Source: Phylloscopus collybita
Taxonomy: Eukaryota; Chordata; Aves; Passeriformes; Phylloscopidae
NCBI GenBank assembly: GCA_027886175.1
Contig: JAJNNQ010000026.1
Coordinates: 31,514,001-31,578,000 of the forward strand
Direction: 5' to 3'
Length of the DNA: 64,000 bases
How positions within the stretch are numbered: the stretch's first letter is position 1; each line of letters starts with the position of its first letter. Below the pieces are notes generated by a model. It ran no database searches and was not told where the DNA came from. It saw only the letters and a list, made by a program, of their open reading frames with translations. The translations under genes and the position numbers were made by a program. Positions 32,601 to 46,270 of this stretch are shown piece by piece.

Positions 32601-34960
32601 CTTTTGGTTTGGCTAGAAAAGAGTAGTAAAAACAATCCATCAATTCTATAAACCCTGTAAGTATCCTCTAACAGAATCTATTTTAAATATTATGAAACAG
32701 ATGCAAATACTTTGTTGTCAAAGGCATGTCTTTAATTCATCTCTAAATCTTAAATTTTCTTTGTCCAATTCCTTGTTAACTTCATTCTTTCTTTGGAGCT
32801 GGTCTGATTTTTGGCATCAAAAGATTCAAGCTTCAAAGAATCAGAGGGTCAGACTCCCTATATGTATTGTTTTATATACCCACAGCTGTCCCTAAGGTCA
32901 ATTTCGTCTTTTAGACTTCCACCTTCTACTACAAAGCACAGATTCTTGGAGGCAGTCATCTAATCTCCATTTTATTACTGCATTACTGATAAGCCTGAAA
33001 ATTAGATATTTGTGTTTTATGCACTAATCTCTTGATCACAGAGCAGTGAAATGCTTGAGATAAAAAAAATATGGAACACCAGCACAGAGCTGTCCAGGGT
33101 AAAAAAGGGCAAAGAGTTTTGCAAAAGGAAAAAAAAAAAAAAAAGTGATGAGTAAGCTGAAGATCACCCTTCAATCACCAAAAAAGAGAAATTCTCCTAA
33201 TATGAAAACAGCGTAGTTAATTCATCGACCACTCCCAGAATTTGGAGACTGCTGTGAAACATGCAAAGAGCCCAGAAAGGACAAAGTGACTTCTCAGAAC
33301 CATAAAATAAGTATATCATTAGACAAAAGACATAATTTTTTTTTTAATGAGAGTATGAAAGAAGGGAAATGTTACAGTGCTACTTAATATGTTTTGAGAA
33401 CAAGAATCTGACTGCTTCTAATGAGATGGCAAGAGAAGAAATTTATAAGTAATTTGAAAGCATGAAAAAATGACACAAATATCAGATTTCCCAAAAAATA
33501 TCAAAAATAGTGTGACTGTATTTTTAGCAATGAATTTATTTGATGTGCTATAGAAATTTTTAACTATCCAACACTTAAAAAATGTAAAAAAAAAGAAATA
33601 TTATCAAAATTAGATTGCAGTGGGAAACTGGACATTTGGATACTGTGAACAGTATCACACAGCATATGGCAGAATACCTGAACACCTGACAAGTTTCTCA
33701 TGCAGCTGAATTACTGCGAATGCAGAGAAGTGCTTTCCCAGTTCCTTTTGTCCCTCTTACCTAAGGAAGAAAGTTTTAATTTCCTGGTTTTCAAGTCCCA
33801 GCTCCATAATGATGCACCTGCCAAATACAGACAGATCTGAGACTGGGGTCGTTGAGATCCCAGGGTCCTGGCTGGCAGATCAGTCAGGACACTGAGGAGC
33901 GAATTTTCAGGAGATCAGAGCTTCTCAGCATCACATTAGGCAGCAGCTGGACAGTGAACCAGCCAAAACCCTTCCTGGCAGAGGAGAAAGCTCCTCAGAC
34001 CACTGCTGGCACTTTCTCACAGAACACTTTGGTGTTGATGGACTGACAAATTCTGTGAAAAAGCCTCTATATCAGAAGATTTTCTGGCAATGCAAATTCC
34101 CAGTCAATATTCTGAGTGGCATAAACATGGCTTTAAGTAGGTGTGATGGAAAATGTTCCTCATAACAACACTTGGAAAAATAAAAGAAACAAATGAGAAT
34201 AATACTTTATAAGAGAAAACAAGTGAAATATGTATTTCCCAAATATCAAGACTACAACAAACAGCTGGAAAAAAACAGGCAAAACATTTATTAGAATGAC
34301 CAGCTGTGCACTGTGCTACCAATAACATTTGAAAAGGGACAAACTAATATTAGCCTATACAATGATCTCTGGGAAATGCAGGGAGATTCTTACAAACATT
34401 ACTGATCTGTTAAAGGAGAAAAAAATTATGCTATATAATAGACACAAGAAATACACATGACCAAATACTTCACTACCCTATCCATTGTAATTCTCTATTT
34501 GCAATAGTTGATTCTGGTATCAAAAATCCAGAGCACAATAGAAGAATTGTGGCTGATATTTTGTTATGATGAATTTGCATTGAAAGAGGATTATCGCTTT
34601 TAAGAGTTTTGTTTCTTCTTTCCAAAGTAATCGCCTATTTTGAGTTACTCCTTTGTAGCTGAAATATAGTAAATGAGAAATATTTAACTTCACAATTCAC
34701 ATTCAGGTAAAACTTTCCTCAATCACTTTAAACTGAAGAAATAGACACACTATTTTTTTTAAGAACGTTACATAAACAAATCCTTGTCCATTATATTTCA
34801 TGTGAGAAAAAAAATAAAAATAGCTTGGAAAATATTTTTAGCAACAGATAACTTCCTTCTTATTTGCATTCACCATGTATTTCAGAATAAATAAGCCCTG
34901 TAGAAAGTGATGAGTTGTATGATTTTGTGGAGTTTCCAGACCTTTGCATGGCATTAACCC

Positions 34961-34979
34961 TTTTTTTTTTTTTTTTTTT
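34961..34979. repeat. Poly-T run (19)
   Basis: Uninterrupted T run ending before GCACTG. It may be the reverse complement of a retroposon tail, but no body was recognised. Confidence 0.9.
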
Positions 34980-37900
34980 GCACTGTCCTCTACTTAACTG
35001 ACATGGTCTCCCTCATCAGCAAAACTACTTACAGGAATATAACTGAGAAATAATTTACAAGGTCAAATGGAATTAAAATTAATTTGGCTAAATCAGAAAC
35101 ACTTTGAATTTCTTCCTAGGAGAATTTTAAAGTTTTGGCTCTTTCTTGGGTACCCATATGATTGTTTTTCAATTCATAAATATTTTGACATTGTGTAAAA
35201 TTGTTTTGCTACCTATGCATAGTGTGTTATAATTTCAAATAAACATTGGAAGATTCTGTTTCAGTAAAAGTCCAGATTTATTGGTTAGCAGATCAATAAA
35301 AGTAACTGAAGCATGTTTTTATACCAGCAACAAAATATTGTGAGTTTGAATGGTAAAACACAACAATTGTTTAATTTAGTCAAAAGAGACACAGAGTATT
35401 CAACAGCAAAAAAGGATGGGTGTCTAATTCCTCATTAGGTTTTTCTTCAGGGTAAAATGCATGGTGCCTCTATTACAAGAAATAAACTAGATATTAAGAA
35501 AAAAATGTGTATTATTTGTTCAGCTCTAAAACTTACACCATCAGCCAACAGACAAGTTACTAAAATAAACTTTTAATTGTCTTCCTTAATAAGGATTTCA
35601 TTAGAAAATATGTCAAAGCTTTATTGTTCCAAGAAGTAATGAAAGATGATCTGATGAGACACAAAAAAAAAGACACAGTGTAAATTAATATTTTTGTATT
35701 GCAGCCTAAAATATATTTCATCAGTCAAAGCAGTCCTAGCAGATGGATATAACCATAAAACAGGCCAAATTTCTGTTATCAAACAATTAGATAATTGGCT
35801 TGCTATTTTTCCCCTGCCAGAGAAGGAGTCATAAAAATAAAAGATTTTTATTATAAAAGACAGTAATCTAGTAATATTAAAAATACACTCACCCTTAGCA
35901 TTCCAGATAATCTGCCCTTCACTGGACTTCATCTCTGCTTCTTTCCCTAGGATCTCAGGAGATTAGTGACAGTTTGTCCCAAAGAATTGTTGACCTTTAT
36001 GCCCTGTGTTAGGGACTGGAGGAGCAGAGAGACCTGGGACCTGAGTTATCTGTTCACCTACTTCAATTCCTGACTTACTACACAGTAGAATTTTTTTTCC
36101 TCTCCTCAGACCAAGTTTTCCAGTACACCATGGTAAAAGCATCATATCTTACCAATAAGGTTGCAGTTTCTGCTCTGTGGGATGTCACACAGTTGAAAGT
36201 CTCCTGGCCTTGTTTTCTGTTTCGCCCAAGAGCAGACTGCACCTGAATTACCCTGTGGCTGATGATCCAAGCACCACGAGGACACAGCTCTGTGTGACAT
36301 GCCCGAGGACTGGTGCAATGCAGGGACAGTGTCCTACACCAGAGATGGTGGGGTCTGTTGCCATCAGCATTTTACAGATTTCCAGCCTTTTTTCAGTCTT
36401 GCCTCTGCGCCATGCTATGGGCAGAGAGCGTGCATACAGTGAGTGGCCCAGCACTGCACCACACTAAGCACAAGGCTCTTGCTGGGAGGGAGGGCACCTC
36501 ACTCCTGCCTGGCATCACTCAGAGAGGAGGGAGGTCATCAATGAAAAATCAAATATTGAGCTGCCACTGTCAAAGTACAAACACTACATAATAAAAACAA
36601 GTGAGTTTAAGGGATACTGCACCTCTGCAGCCTTTCTCTAGTCAGTACCCAGTACAGTGAAAAAGAAAGGAAGATGTGTACAGAAAAATTCTTTTCAGCC
36701 TTTGAATTCAGGCTCAGATTTGGAAAAGGAGAATATCTGCATATCTTAGGCCCATCGCACATTATATATGACAGTTCTTGTAATGAAAAAATTCTTGGGG
36801 CAATGGCATTAACTGTCCAGGATCATCTTAAGGGAACTTCAGTGCCCTTTAATCTCTCTTGATCTCTTAATCTCACTTGATAGAATAGAATATAGGATCA
36901 TACTTCTTTTCAATGTGTTTACAAAAGTTTTGCATTGTACTATATTAGGACAATTTATTTGAGCCACCCCAACAGGGAAACAGTCCTTCAAAAAGTTAAT
37001 ATATAATAGATTAGCATTCAAATTTAATTTCTTTTCAAGCTTCAAGATGAAGTATTTATATCTTACAACACAACTGGTTTACTTTTTTGCCACATTTGAT
37101 CTTCTGCTTGCTCACAGTAAGCAATTGGCAAGAATAAGTCTCGATTTGCCAAAGGGTAAGGAAGAGGAATATAAGATCCATACGTTGAAGGGCCAGGTCC
37201 TGGCTTGCTTCAAGCTTAAATTGACCATTGACTTGAGCAGGCATTCAATCAATTATGCAGAGAATAAAAGTTGTTGGATTACAGTCTTAGATACTAAATC
37301 AAAATGTATTTTTAAAATGAATTTTAAAGCATTGTTGGCCCTGGAATAGTATTTTAGTACAAGAAAGGAGACTATTGCCTCTTTCCCAGTGGAGCTGTCA
37401 TCTCATTGATATTGATTTGCATTTCCCAGCTGCAGACAGAGTAGGACTGACAAAATTCAAGTCTCATTGAATTTTCAAGTCCCATTAGAAAATAGTAAGA
37501 CTCAGAAAACCTCAAAGCAAATTTAACCTAAAACCTATAGATAATAAAAGTATTCAGTGCTTTCTTTCAATCTTGAAATTAAAAAATGCCATTTACTCAT
37601 TAATATTTTAAATTAGCGCCCTCTCCCTGCTAAAGAAATCCCTGGGGTCCCTAGATGATGAATCTTGCAAGATAATGCTGCATGATAAATAATTCAGATG
37701 GTTGCTCTTCTCCCTACTTCTCTTCTTCTTAAGAGGTATAACTTTATGGCATATCTGAAAATATGAACCAAAATCAGTGAAGAATATAAGACTTGAACCT
37801 TGCTGGTTTTATGCTTCCTGTTTTATTCAGCCTTGTAAATCCATCATGTGAAAATGATATTCTTTTTTTTGTTAATGATATGTGAACAAGTGGCAGTGAA

Positions 37901-38320
37901 AATACATATTCAATTCACTGTAAGAGTATGGTTTTAATTTCATGTACAATTGTTTCAGAGGATTAGCTGGGAATGGAATTGCAACATGTTTTCAAGGAAC
38001 AATAGCAACATTTGAGTTCTAAGGAAATGGAAAGAGGAAAGATAAATGTGGTGGTATTGACTTGTTTTAACTTTTCTATTCATTTGCTTACAATATAGTT
38101 ATCAGAACGCAGCAAACCTTACCAAAGATGTGAAATGAAAGAACACAATGAGTTCTCTCTTAAGGACTTTTTATTAATCAGAAAAGCCAATATAGGAAAA
38201 TTAAAATTCCTGCTCAATACAAACTTCAATCAAAATGTGAGCATTCAGTTCCAACAATTAATGAAACTGTCAACATAAACAAAACAGAAATAATCTTTTT
38301 CTTCTTTCTTAGCTCCTAGG

Positions 38321-38330
38321 GGTATAAAAG
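38321..38330 (+). promoter_or_regulatory. Candidate TATA box GGTATAAAAG
   Basis: This is a strong match to the TATA consensus, with a G-rich left flank (CTAGGG). No reading frame or exon downstream can be linked to it, so a role is only possible. Confidence 0.25.
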
Positions 38331-39587
38331 TGCACTTGTCTTTACCTTTCAGCAGTCCACAGACAGTAGTTATCAGCCTTTGCTGGCAATTTTTTCAATG
38401 TGTATTATTAGTACAGTATGAACATTTTTCATCTTTAGAATGCTTATTTTTCTTTTTTTTTAATTAAAAGACATTTAGGTAAATATAACTGCAGAAATGA
38501 TACATGATAAAGACCTATTATGCTTTTTACAGATCCTTATTCTTTCAATGTCTTCATTGGACTCATTCTCTTATGTACAATGCATTAGTTCGGAATTTTT
38601 AAGCACAGTTCTGAAATGGATTGAGCAACACAATTTACACCTTTTTTTCTTCAGGAGACTAAGTCAGGATGAGCTGAGGTGTGTGTACTCAATGCAAAGC
38701 AGGTCTTTGAAGTACCACTGGAATTGTTGTGACTACAATCCCACATTCTCATTGCAGATCTTCATTTTCCCTAATCCAGAGGGAGGGGTGGGTATGTGTA
38801 TTAGCATTTTGCTTCGGATCAGAGCAGCACCAAGACCCAGTTGGGACATGTCAGCACATTCATGAATGTGGGTCAGGGTCAGGCCTGGCACAGGGCCCAT
38901 GGCCCCAGCACGTGTCTTCCACAACAGAGGAGCTCAAGTCTTCTAGCAATTTCTCATGTGGCCATTCCTTCACCCAACTTCATCTTGAGTATTCCTCAAC
39001 AGACCAAGAGGTTTTGGGTGATGGAGAAAGCAGCAGTGAACTTTTCAGAGTCGAAGTTTAATTGGGCTGTGTGGTCTTTGACCCCATGTATAGTACCTTG
39101 CCTAGTATCAAGGCATGGTTCCAGAGCAGAATGGACCCGAGGCTCACAAAAGATACTTCTTATTGAAGTGGTAGATTATTCAGCAGACATCCATCATATA
39201 ACAGGAAAAGGATTAGCACAAAATGATAGATTGGCAAACAAGTGTTAGTTTTCAAATCTAAATTGGGTCACACCACAACCATTTTTCCTCCTCAGTAAAG
39301 GAAGAGCGGAGAGATTTTAATGAGATTAAAATTATGACCTTGCATAAAAACTAAAGCCTTGTCTCTTGCTTGCAGTTACATGAACCAGAAAAGCATAAAT
39401 TAATTGAACTTGCACATTTGCAATTAGTTTTGATTACTGGGAGAACCAAAACCTGATTCATGTTCTTAACTTGGAATCTGGGGGAAACAATGCTCTAATA
39501 AAATACCACTAATCCTTTTTAATGAAGGCTGAGAGGTTCAAAGCCTTGTTTTTTGGGGCTAATATCAAGATTGAAGTAACACATTCT

Positions 39588-39618
39588 AATTAAATATTAA
39601 TTAATTAATTAGTTAATT
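39588..39618. repeat. ATTA/TTAA repeat cluster
   Basis: Consecutive TTAATTAA-type units in an AT-rich neighbourhood. TAATTA is also the core homeodomain-binding motif; this may be chance in AT-rich DNA. Confidence 0.7.
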
Positions 39619-40521
39619 CCAATTCCTACTGGAGAGTGAGGGGTTAGTATTTTCACAGTGTAATCCTTATTGTTATGAAACAAAAGTAGAAGAAAATAAT
39701 TTCATTAGTAAAACAATACTGAGATTAATGACTCATCTGAAAGCTCATCCAATTAGCTGCTATAAACCAGATTACATTTAATGCAGATTGTGTGTGTTTC
39801 CCGTTTTTACAGTTATCTGATTTACGTTTTCTTTTCCTCTTTTATATTCCTTTAAAGTAATGTTTTTGCAAGGTTCTGAGTTAAAAGAGCCTCTGTACTC
39901 ATTTTTATTATCTTTTTCTATGAAGAACTGGCAGATGCCTTAATAAGGAATGGACAGCTGGTATATATACAAAAAGGCACAATCAATTTAGGCTACAGTT
40001 TAAAAGTACATAAAACAGCTGTACCCTACTAATGAGTTTTAATAGTTTTGTATCTTGAGCATCATAACATTTGAAATATTGATAATTAAATGTGCATTTT
40101 GTTAATGAAATCTTCTGCCTTGAGTTATTAAAACAAACAAGTTGCACTTTTTGTAAAAACTTCTCAGACATGTTTGGAGAGCTGTTTTGCTTTGGCTTGG
40201 GTTTGCAGTTTTTATATATCTTCTTAAAGTTATTTTAGCTTTCAAAATATAATTATTCAGTATTAATTTGTCTGAACAACAATATTTTTTTTCTATTCTG
40301 CCACCATGTAGCAGTTGTTAGCTGTTCTGCATTCCAGTGTTGCCTTTGATTCCAGAGATGCACACAAAAAGCACAAGAAAGGTAATAATAGACATTGAAA
40401 TACATGGAGAACATACTGGGGAGATTTTTTTGTTTTGGTTTGTTTGTTTTCTCTAATAAAAATGTGTTGTATCCCTCTGGCATTGCCCTCCCCGTGAAAC
40501 CCTACCTGCCCCTTGACTCTG

Positions 40522-40544
40522 ACCTATGGCCTTTGGCCATAGGT
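40522..40544. repeat. Perfect palindrome in the U3 of solo LTR C
   Basis: ACCTATGGCC and GGCCATAGGT are 10-bp arms around TTT. It lies about 25 bp before the TATA-like box, where a protein-binding dyad would be plausible. Confidence 0.85.
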
Positions 40545-40568
40545 AACCCCGCCCCCTACCCTGAAATG

Positions 40569-40575
40569 CATAAAA
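40569..40575 (+). promoter_or_regulatory. TATA-like box in solo LTR C
   Basis: GCATAAAACCC lies 52 bp before the AATAAA at 40627, the usual order in an LTR. Confidence 0.6.
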
Positions 40576-40626
40576 CCCCCTTTCCCTCTGGGTTCGCCCT
40601 CTTTCGCCTTGGGATCCCCTTCTTGG

Positions 40627-40632
40627 AATAAA
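40627..40632 (+). promoter_or_regulatory. Polyadenylation signal in solo LTR C
   Basis: AATAAA within TTGGAATAAACC. Confidence 0.65.
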
Positions 40633-40763
40633 CCTTGGAATACATCTCAGGGTAAGAGCCTCTTTTGGTTTTACTCCCCTATCCTGAAGATCCCCTCACC
40701 CTAACCTCCCTAAATCTGAGCTAGCAGCTGGCCTCGGGGGGCAGAGGGAAGGAGAACACTTCA

Positions 40764-43700
40764 AAAATGTGATTATATGAATAAGAAAATCTCTAAGTTA
40801 ATGAAACAGAGGGATATAGATTGGGTATTACATCGAAGGGAATTTTTATTTTCTACATTGAAAGCTCTTCTGTAGTGAACTCAGGTTCCAAAATTTTATA
40901 TTACAGACAGAATGAGTGAGTCTGGCACCATCAGAGAGAAACACATCCAGACTATATCTTGGCAGCATGTCACATATATGATTGCAGCAGGGGTAAGAGC
41001 TAGACTAGCTGGCACTGGACAGAAATTGTGAGCTGGTAGCCACTGCCTTTGGACAGAGACTTTTCATGTTGTCACAGTAGCCTGAATTTTTGCTTGAAGG
41101 CTGAAAGAACTAATGTACCCATCATGGGTGTCACTGCTAAATAAATGAAAGCAAGTTCAGATAACCTAAGCATCCATACTAGGTACTAAGCAGAAACAAA
41201 TATAGAAGTGGTTTTTAACCACATTTCCCCAGCTGTGTGAAAAGCTGGTGTTCAGACCAGCTGTATTTCCTGACCACAACCATTCCTTAATCCACTAGCA
41301 GAAGCAGGCTGAGATGAATGCTCACTACTCTTCCAGTGCCACAAGTATAGCAGGAAATTTGCTTGCAGTCCTTAGCTATCCCTCAGCTTGTCTCTCTCCT
41401 AGTGTCCCTGTCTCTCCATATTGCCCCTACCTTTTCCTTATACTCAGTGTCCATATATATGTCAACCTCCACTTGCAGTGGGTTAAGAACCACTTCCCTT
41501 TTCTTTAGGCTTAGAAACTTCTTCCCTCTTCCTACCCCTTCCCCTCTTCACAGGGATCTTCTCACAGCATATTCTCTCACCTAGGGACAACCTGCATTTG
41601 GGTCTCTGCTTACCTTAGTTATGGCAGTGTGACAAACAGCACAAGAGAATTTTGTTAGATCTAGCAATCAAAATTTTAAGTCCTTTCAAAAATTAATAAC
41701 TTACAGTTTTTATATTGTTTATTTCCACTGGATTTAAGATACAGCACTTTCAAAATTCTTTCAAAATTAATTCAGAAATGGAAGAAATTAATTAATTTAA
41801 TTTCAAAATTAAGGAGGGGGGGTGTTTTAAAATAAGTTTGCTATATATAAAAAATGAAATTTCATAATTGGGCCACTACGTGGAAGCAAAAAAGATAAGT
41901 ATCTTGATTCTTATTGTTCCCCATTAGCTAGGAAACTAATGACTCCCAAATCACTAAAATTACTGTCAAATGGCAGAGTGTCACCTTCAGTATCACCATA
42001 AATTCAATTTTCTCTTCATTATCACCTGTTTACTGTTCTAAGTCCAGTTAGCTAGAGTGGAATACCTACTTAACATTTTTACCTCTCTTACTGTTCCAGG
42101 TAAGGTCATAATTACACTTCAGTTACACATCTCAAATAATTTTTATAGATCATGCTTTGCTTCACACCAATATCAGAGCATGCAAATCTGACTTCTCCAA
42201 AATGAAATTGAGCCACAACAGCACACCTAATGAATTCCAGCCAACAGGCCCTGAATCAATAGGGCAAAAATATTTTCAGAAAGAGTCTCCCTAAAATACA
42301 CACATTATGGATGTCTGGTAAAATCATTTTGCTTTACAACACTATTTCTGCTGTACTGCATTGAGTTTTAGTGTAGATGTAGGTGAACTCAGCCCAAATA
42401 AAAACTGTGCCCTGGGGCAAGGGTGTGAGCATGCTGAGGAATATGTTGAAGGAGAAATTTGGACCTATGCTTAGAGGATTCGCGTAGCTGGGCTAAACAT
42501 GAATGTGACTATGTTTATTCAGTCAAAATCTTTCCCTACTTATCTCAGCATGTGGGCATAATATTTTCATTTCTAAGCTCTTCTGAGCTGTTCTTGACAG
42601 GAAAGGATATCTTCCTCCTTCCCAGGCTAATACCTAAACAGCTTACCTAAACATGTAAATTGGAAAGACCCTGAGAATAGCTTTGCTGATACAGAACAGA
42701 GCATGGTAATCACTACTTGGAAGACAAAACTCATCACTGTAAACTACACAGAGATACACGAATTGCATTTATATTTTATATTAAGTAAAATTAGGTAGTA
42801 CATTCAGAATGTATGGAGTATGATAAAAGATACCACTAGTTTAGGACAGCCCCACCATGGCATCTGGCTGTGCAGGAACATAGCTTTAACTAGTAAAAGA
42901 GAATAAAAATGACAGCATGCTATGTAAACAAGGCAGTGGGGGACATGAAAGTCTAAGGAAATAAGTTCCTAGGGAAATGAAAGACTGAAGTTCCTTAGGC
43001 AAAGGAGTAAAGTGATTCAGGGAGAGAAAACAGTGCTGAGTGTCTAAGATTAGCTACATGGCACTGGATGCAAAAACCAATGGCTTCATGACATGCTACA
43101 GTTTTCCACGCCTTCCAAGTTACCCTCTTCTAGTTCCACAAGCAATAAATTACCATCCTTTCTTTTTTTCTTTCTTACAAGTGACCACCTTATCAACTAT
43201 CCCTCAGCTAATATTCTCTCAAATAACGGCCAAGCAATGTTGCACTCAATGTCTTCAGTTCATATTTAGTTTGGAAATATGTCCATTTTTCTCATGGCTG
43301 AATAAGGGTTTGTGCTTCAGCCAAATTGTCTGCTTTTTCCTCAGCACCACCAGACAGTCTATTATTGCCTGAATACGTACCATTCCTCCACATAGATCTT
43401 GCTTTACTTCAAAGAAAACAGCAGAAGTGCCTTATGATGACATAGGTGGTAGTAATGGTTGATATTGATGGTTAACTTCAATGAATTGTTAAAATTTCAC
43501 AAACTCCATTACTATCTTGTAATGACTACATTTCTTCATCACTCATAAATGATCACGTAATTCTCTGATGGTAGTTTTCATGAAAACAGACACAACCAAG
43601 CTAGTAACAACAGTTTCAGTCTCATTGGCTCAAAAAGTTTCAAATATACCAGATGGGGCAGGAAGGCAGAGGGATCAACACTCAACTTCTAGAAGTTTCA

Positions 43701-45923
43701 AAATTATTTTTTTTTCTACTGACATACCCCCATGATTATCAAGCAACTAAAATAGTCAGGTTTAGAAAGACCACCTTTAGTATCCAACAGAATACATTTA
43801 CCCCAATCTTTAGCTTGTTCCACTAATAACATCCTGTATAAAAAAATCCTTTAAATGAATATTTGAGACAAGAAAACAAGTTTTTTATGGTACCTTATCA
43901 TCCCAGAGAAAAAGAAGAGTAGGAAAGGTACATATAATATTTTTCTATTTCCTTCCATTCTCTTATAATTAGGATTTTGGAGGTAAAGTTTCTTCATGCC
44001 AGATACTTGGAAGTACCCGACTCTTTCCAGGCATTGAGCTGGGCCAATGATTTGCCCTTCAGTGGTAATTGACTGTATGGTTTGTTAGTATTTTCCTTCT
44101 TCTCTGCATGGAACACTTTGGCCTTAGATGTTAATGCAGCATTCCACTTGCTGCCAAGGGAAATGAAGCTTTTTATCTGTGTACCATAGCTAAGACTCTT
44201 ATGCTGAAGCCAAAAGTAATCCACTGGATATAGTTTAGAACAGTTATACATTGGGAATGTGAATTAGAAAGTTGGTTTGAACAGTGTTTAATGAATTCCT
44301 AAATGTATGCCATGTTAAATACTGCAGTTGATATGTGAGTTAATTTTATAGCTGGCTTTTAATGAATAGAAGAAAGCATAGATTTGTCATCAGTGGAATG
44401 AAAACTTTCATTGACTACTGAAACAGCAACTAAAGATAGGCTCCTGATTTTATTGAAACACATCTGTTTGCTTTGGGTCTGATAACAGTTAAAATTATGA
44501 AAAAATAACAGCCTGCTGAGAAATAAGTGAAAGCCATCCTTTTTCACAACTGTATATCACTATATTCTTTCTAACACCAACAAACTGAGAAAACTGCATT
44601 ATACAACTTCTTTAATCTCCAAGAGATGCAACCTCTGAATCCAGCTTAATAAAAGCCTATTAACACAAAATGTCATATTGCATTATGCAATCAATGTGGG
44701 AAGGTATTAACATAGGGACACCTTATAGAGATTCTTGCAGAAGCCGTAAGCAAAATTTCTGCATCTAATTGGCTACTCAAATAGAATTTTAAAAAGATTC
44801 AATTTGCTTTTAAAATTAACACTGTTAGATGAAAGAACATTGAATAGGCTGCAAGCATGTCAATAACACAAGGTAAAGCAATATAGCTAGGGGATACCTT
44901 CAATTACATTTTCTTTATGACATCCCAGAGAATTTATCTATTATAAATTACAAAATATCAGCCCTCTCTGTGCCAGCTCAAACTCATACAAGAGTCTTCT
45001 AAGAGAAGGAGAAAATCCAGGTCTCCATGACAATTTTGGCAAATAAATGTTAACTATTGGGTAATTTTAATGTTTAGAGACTATAATATCAACAGTACAC
45101 AGGTATTCCATAATGAATAGTTTCATAGCAAAATGGTGTGTCTGAGTTTCAGTGACAACTTTACAGAAACATTTTTACTGGTTCAGTTTTGAACAGGCTA
45201 AGAGCCTTCGTAGCTTTGTCTTCATAATGAACCTGTGATGGCAAGGTTACACAGTGTAAAAATATTAAACTTGTTTGCTCTAGTTGTTTAAGTGAGAGGA
45301 TAGTGACTTGCAGACTTAAGCATCCTTCCTTTCATTTCTAGCTTTCCTAAGAAATAAGGCAGTATCTTCTGCTGGTAATTGCCTTGTTTGTAAATTAGAA
45401 GAAATAGATGCAGCTGTAGAGAACTCTATAAGATCTCCATCTTCCACGTAAAGGTAATGTGGAACACAATTGCATTTGGGGAGATTTTAGACTATTGTAA
45501 AGGATATTGAGAAAATCAGGGCTGCAGTAACTTTAGACCATAAGAGGTACTTAAAACAAGGAAAGACTAATAGAAGGGAGTCTCATAGAAAAGAACAGTT
45601 GGAAGCAACAGGAATATATTTAATCCTCAAAGTAAATAAAGTACTCACCTTTTATTCCAATAACCATCTGAAGATCTAGGCAAAACTAAGTTCTCTACAG
45701 GTTTGAAAACAATGAGTAAGTTATATTTCTTTCTATCTGCATTTTGGAAAGATTAGTAGATTAGCTGTGCAGTGAGAAACTGAGTGTTCAGCTACTGACA
45801 TGATAGAAGCACTACTATCTGCTAGTTTAAATGTAATATGCCCATCAGTGGGCCTATTGTGTATTAGAGCATATACTCCTTGGTTTGTGGGTATATTTAT
45901 GGTTAAATTGGGTTTCTCTTCTG
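40764..45923. other. Gene-free AT-rich stretch
   Basis: No gene or clear repeat body was seen. Open frames such as 43040-43372 (110 codons) and 41314-41584 have no motif or conserved-looking composition. Confidence 0.5.
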
Positions 45924-46270
45924 TGTTGACATGTCACAGTCCAGCTGGTCTGTAGCTGGACAAGATAAATCTGGCCATAACAAATCCAATTTGGCTAACC
46001 TGGCTCATTTTAGAAAAGAAGTAGAACAAGTCCCTGGGTGAACAATGGTAGAATAAATTTGAACACGAACAGGGACCCTCAGCCAACCCTGTTCAAGCCT
46101 AGATGCAAAAACACCACTGGCCAGAGATCCCAACCAATCTATCTAAACACAAGAAATTCAAACCCCCTATGAAAAGAGCAGCCATAATAAACTCAGTGCT
46201 GTTTGCTGAGGACACTCAGTGAGTTTGTGTCATCTCTGTCTCCGACCAACAACCCCACGTAATGTTCACA
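45924..46270 (+). mobile_element. Possible solo LTR (family D), edges uncertain
   Basis: A possible TG start (45924 or 45932) with a GTCCAGCT/AGCTGGAC inverted repeat (45939-45961) leads through sequence with few stretches of simple repeat to CCCTATGAAAAG (decayed TATA, about 46165-46176) and AATAAA (46186-46191). A TCTCTGTCTCCGACC tail ends near ...GTTCACA (46270). The close TATA-AATAAA spacing is like avian leukosis-type LTRs. No target duplication was found and the ends are not fixed. Confidence 0.4.

Larger units (their letters stand above)
28488..40464. other. Long gene-free stretch
   Basis: Nearly 12 kb holds no defensible gene. GC-richer patches at about 30850-31180, 33840-34040, 36140-36560 and 38760-39010 have open frames of about 60-135 codons on either strand, without recognisable domains. 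A 12-bp-arm palindrome (29661-29685), a 19-T run (34961-34979), a TATA motif (38321-38330) and a TTAATTAA cluster (39588-39618) are the visible structures. Confidence 0.5.
40465..40763 (+). mobile_element. Short solo LTR of an endogenous retrovirus (family C, 299 bp)
   Basis: The element runs TGTTGTATCC...AACACTTCA between perfect AAAATG copies (40459-40464 and 40764-40769). A 6-bp duplication suits a class II virus. The duplication lies inside a 9-bp repeat (AAAAATGTG), so the exact edges could shift by a base or two. CATAAAA (40569-40575) and AATAAA (40627-40632) are spaced as U3 promoter and R signal. A perfect 10-bp-arm palindrome lies at 40522-40544 in U3. The open frame 40395-40631 crosses the LTR and is not a gene. 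Confidence 0.8.

Noticed and set aside
36177..36591. Overlapping open frames in a GC-richer patch
   Set aside because: Frames occur on both strands at once and have no domain, as expected from low stop density in GC-rich DNA.
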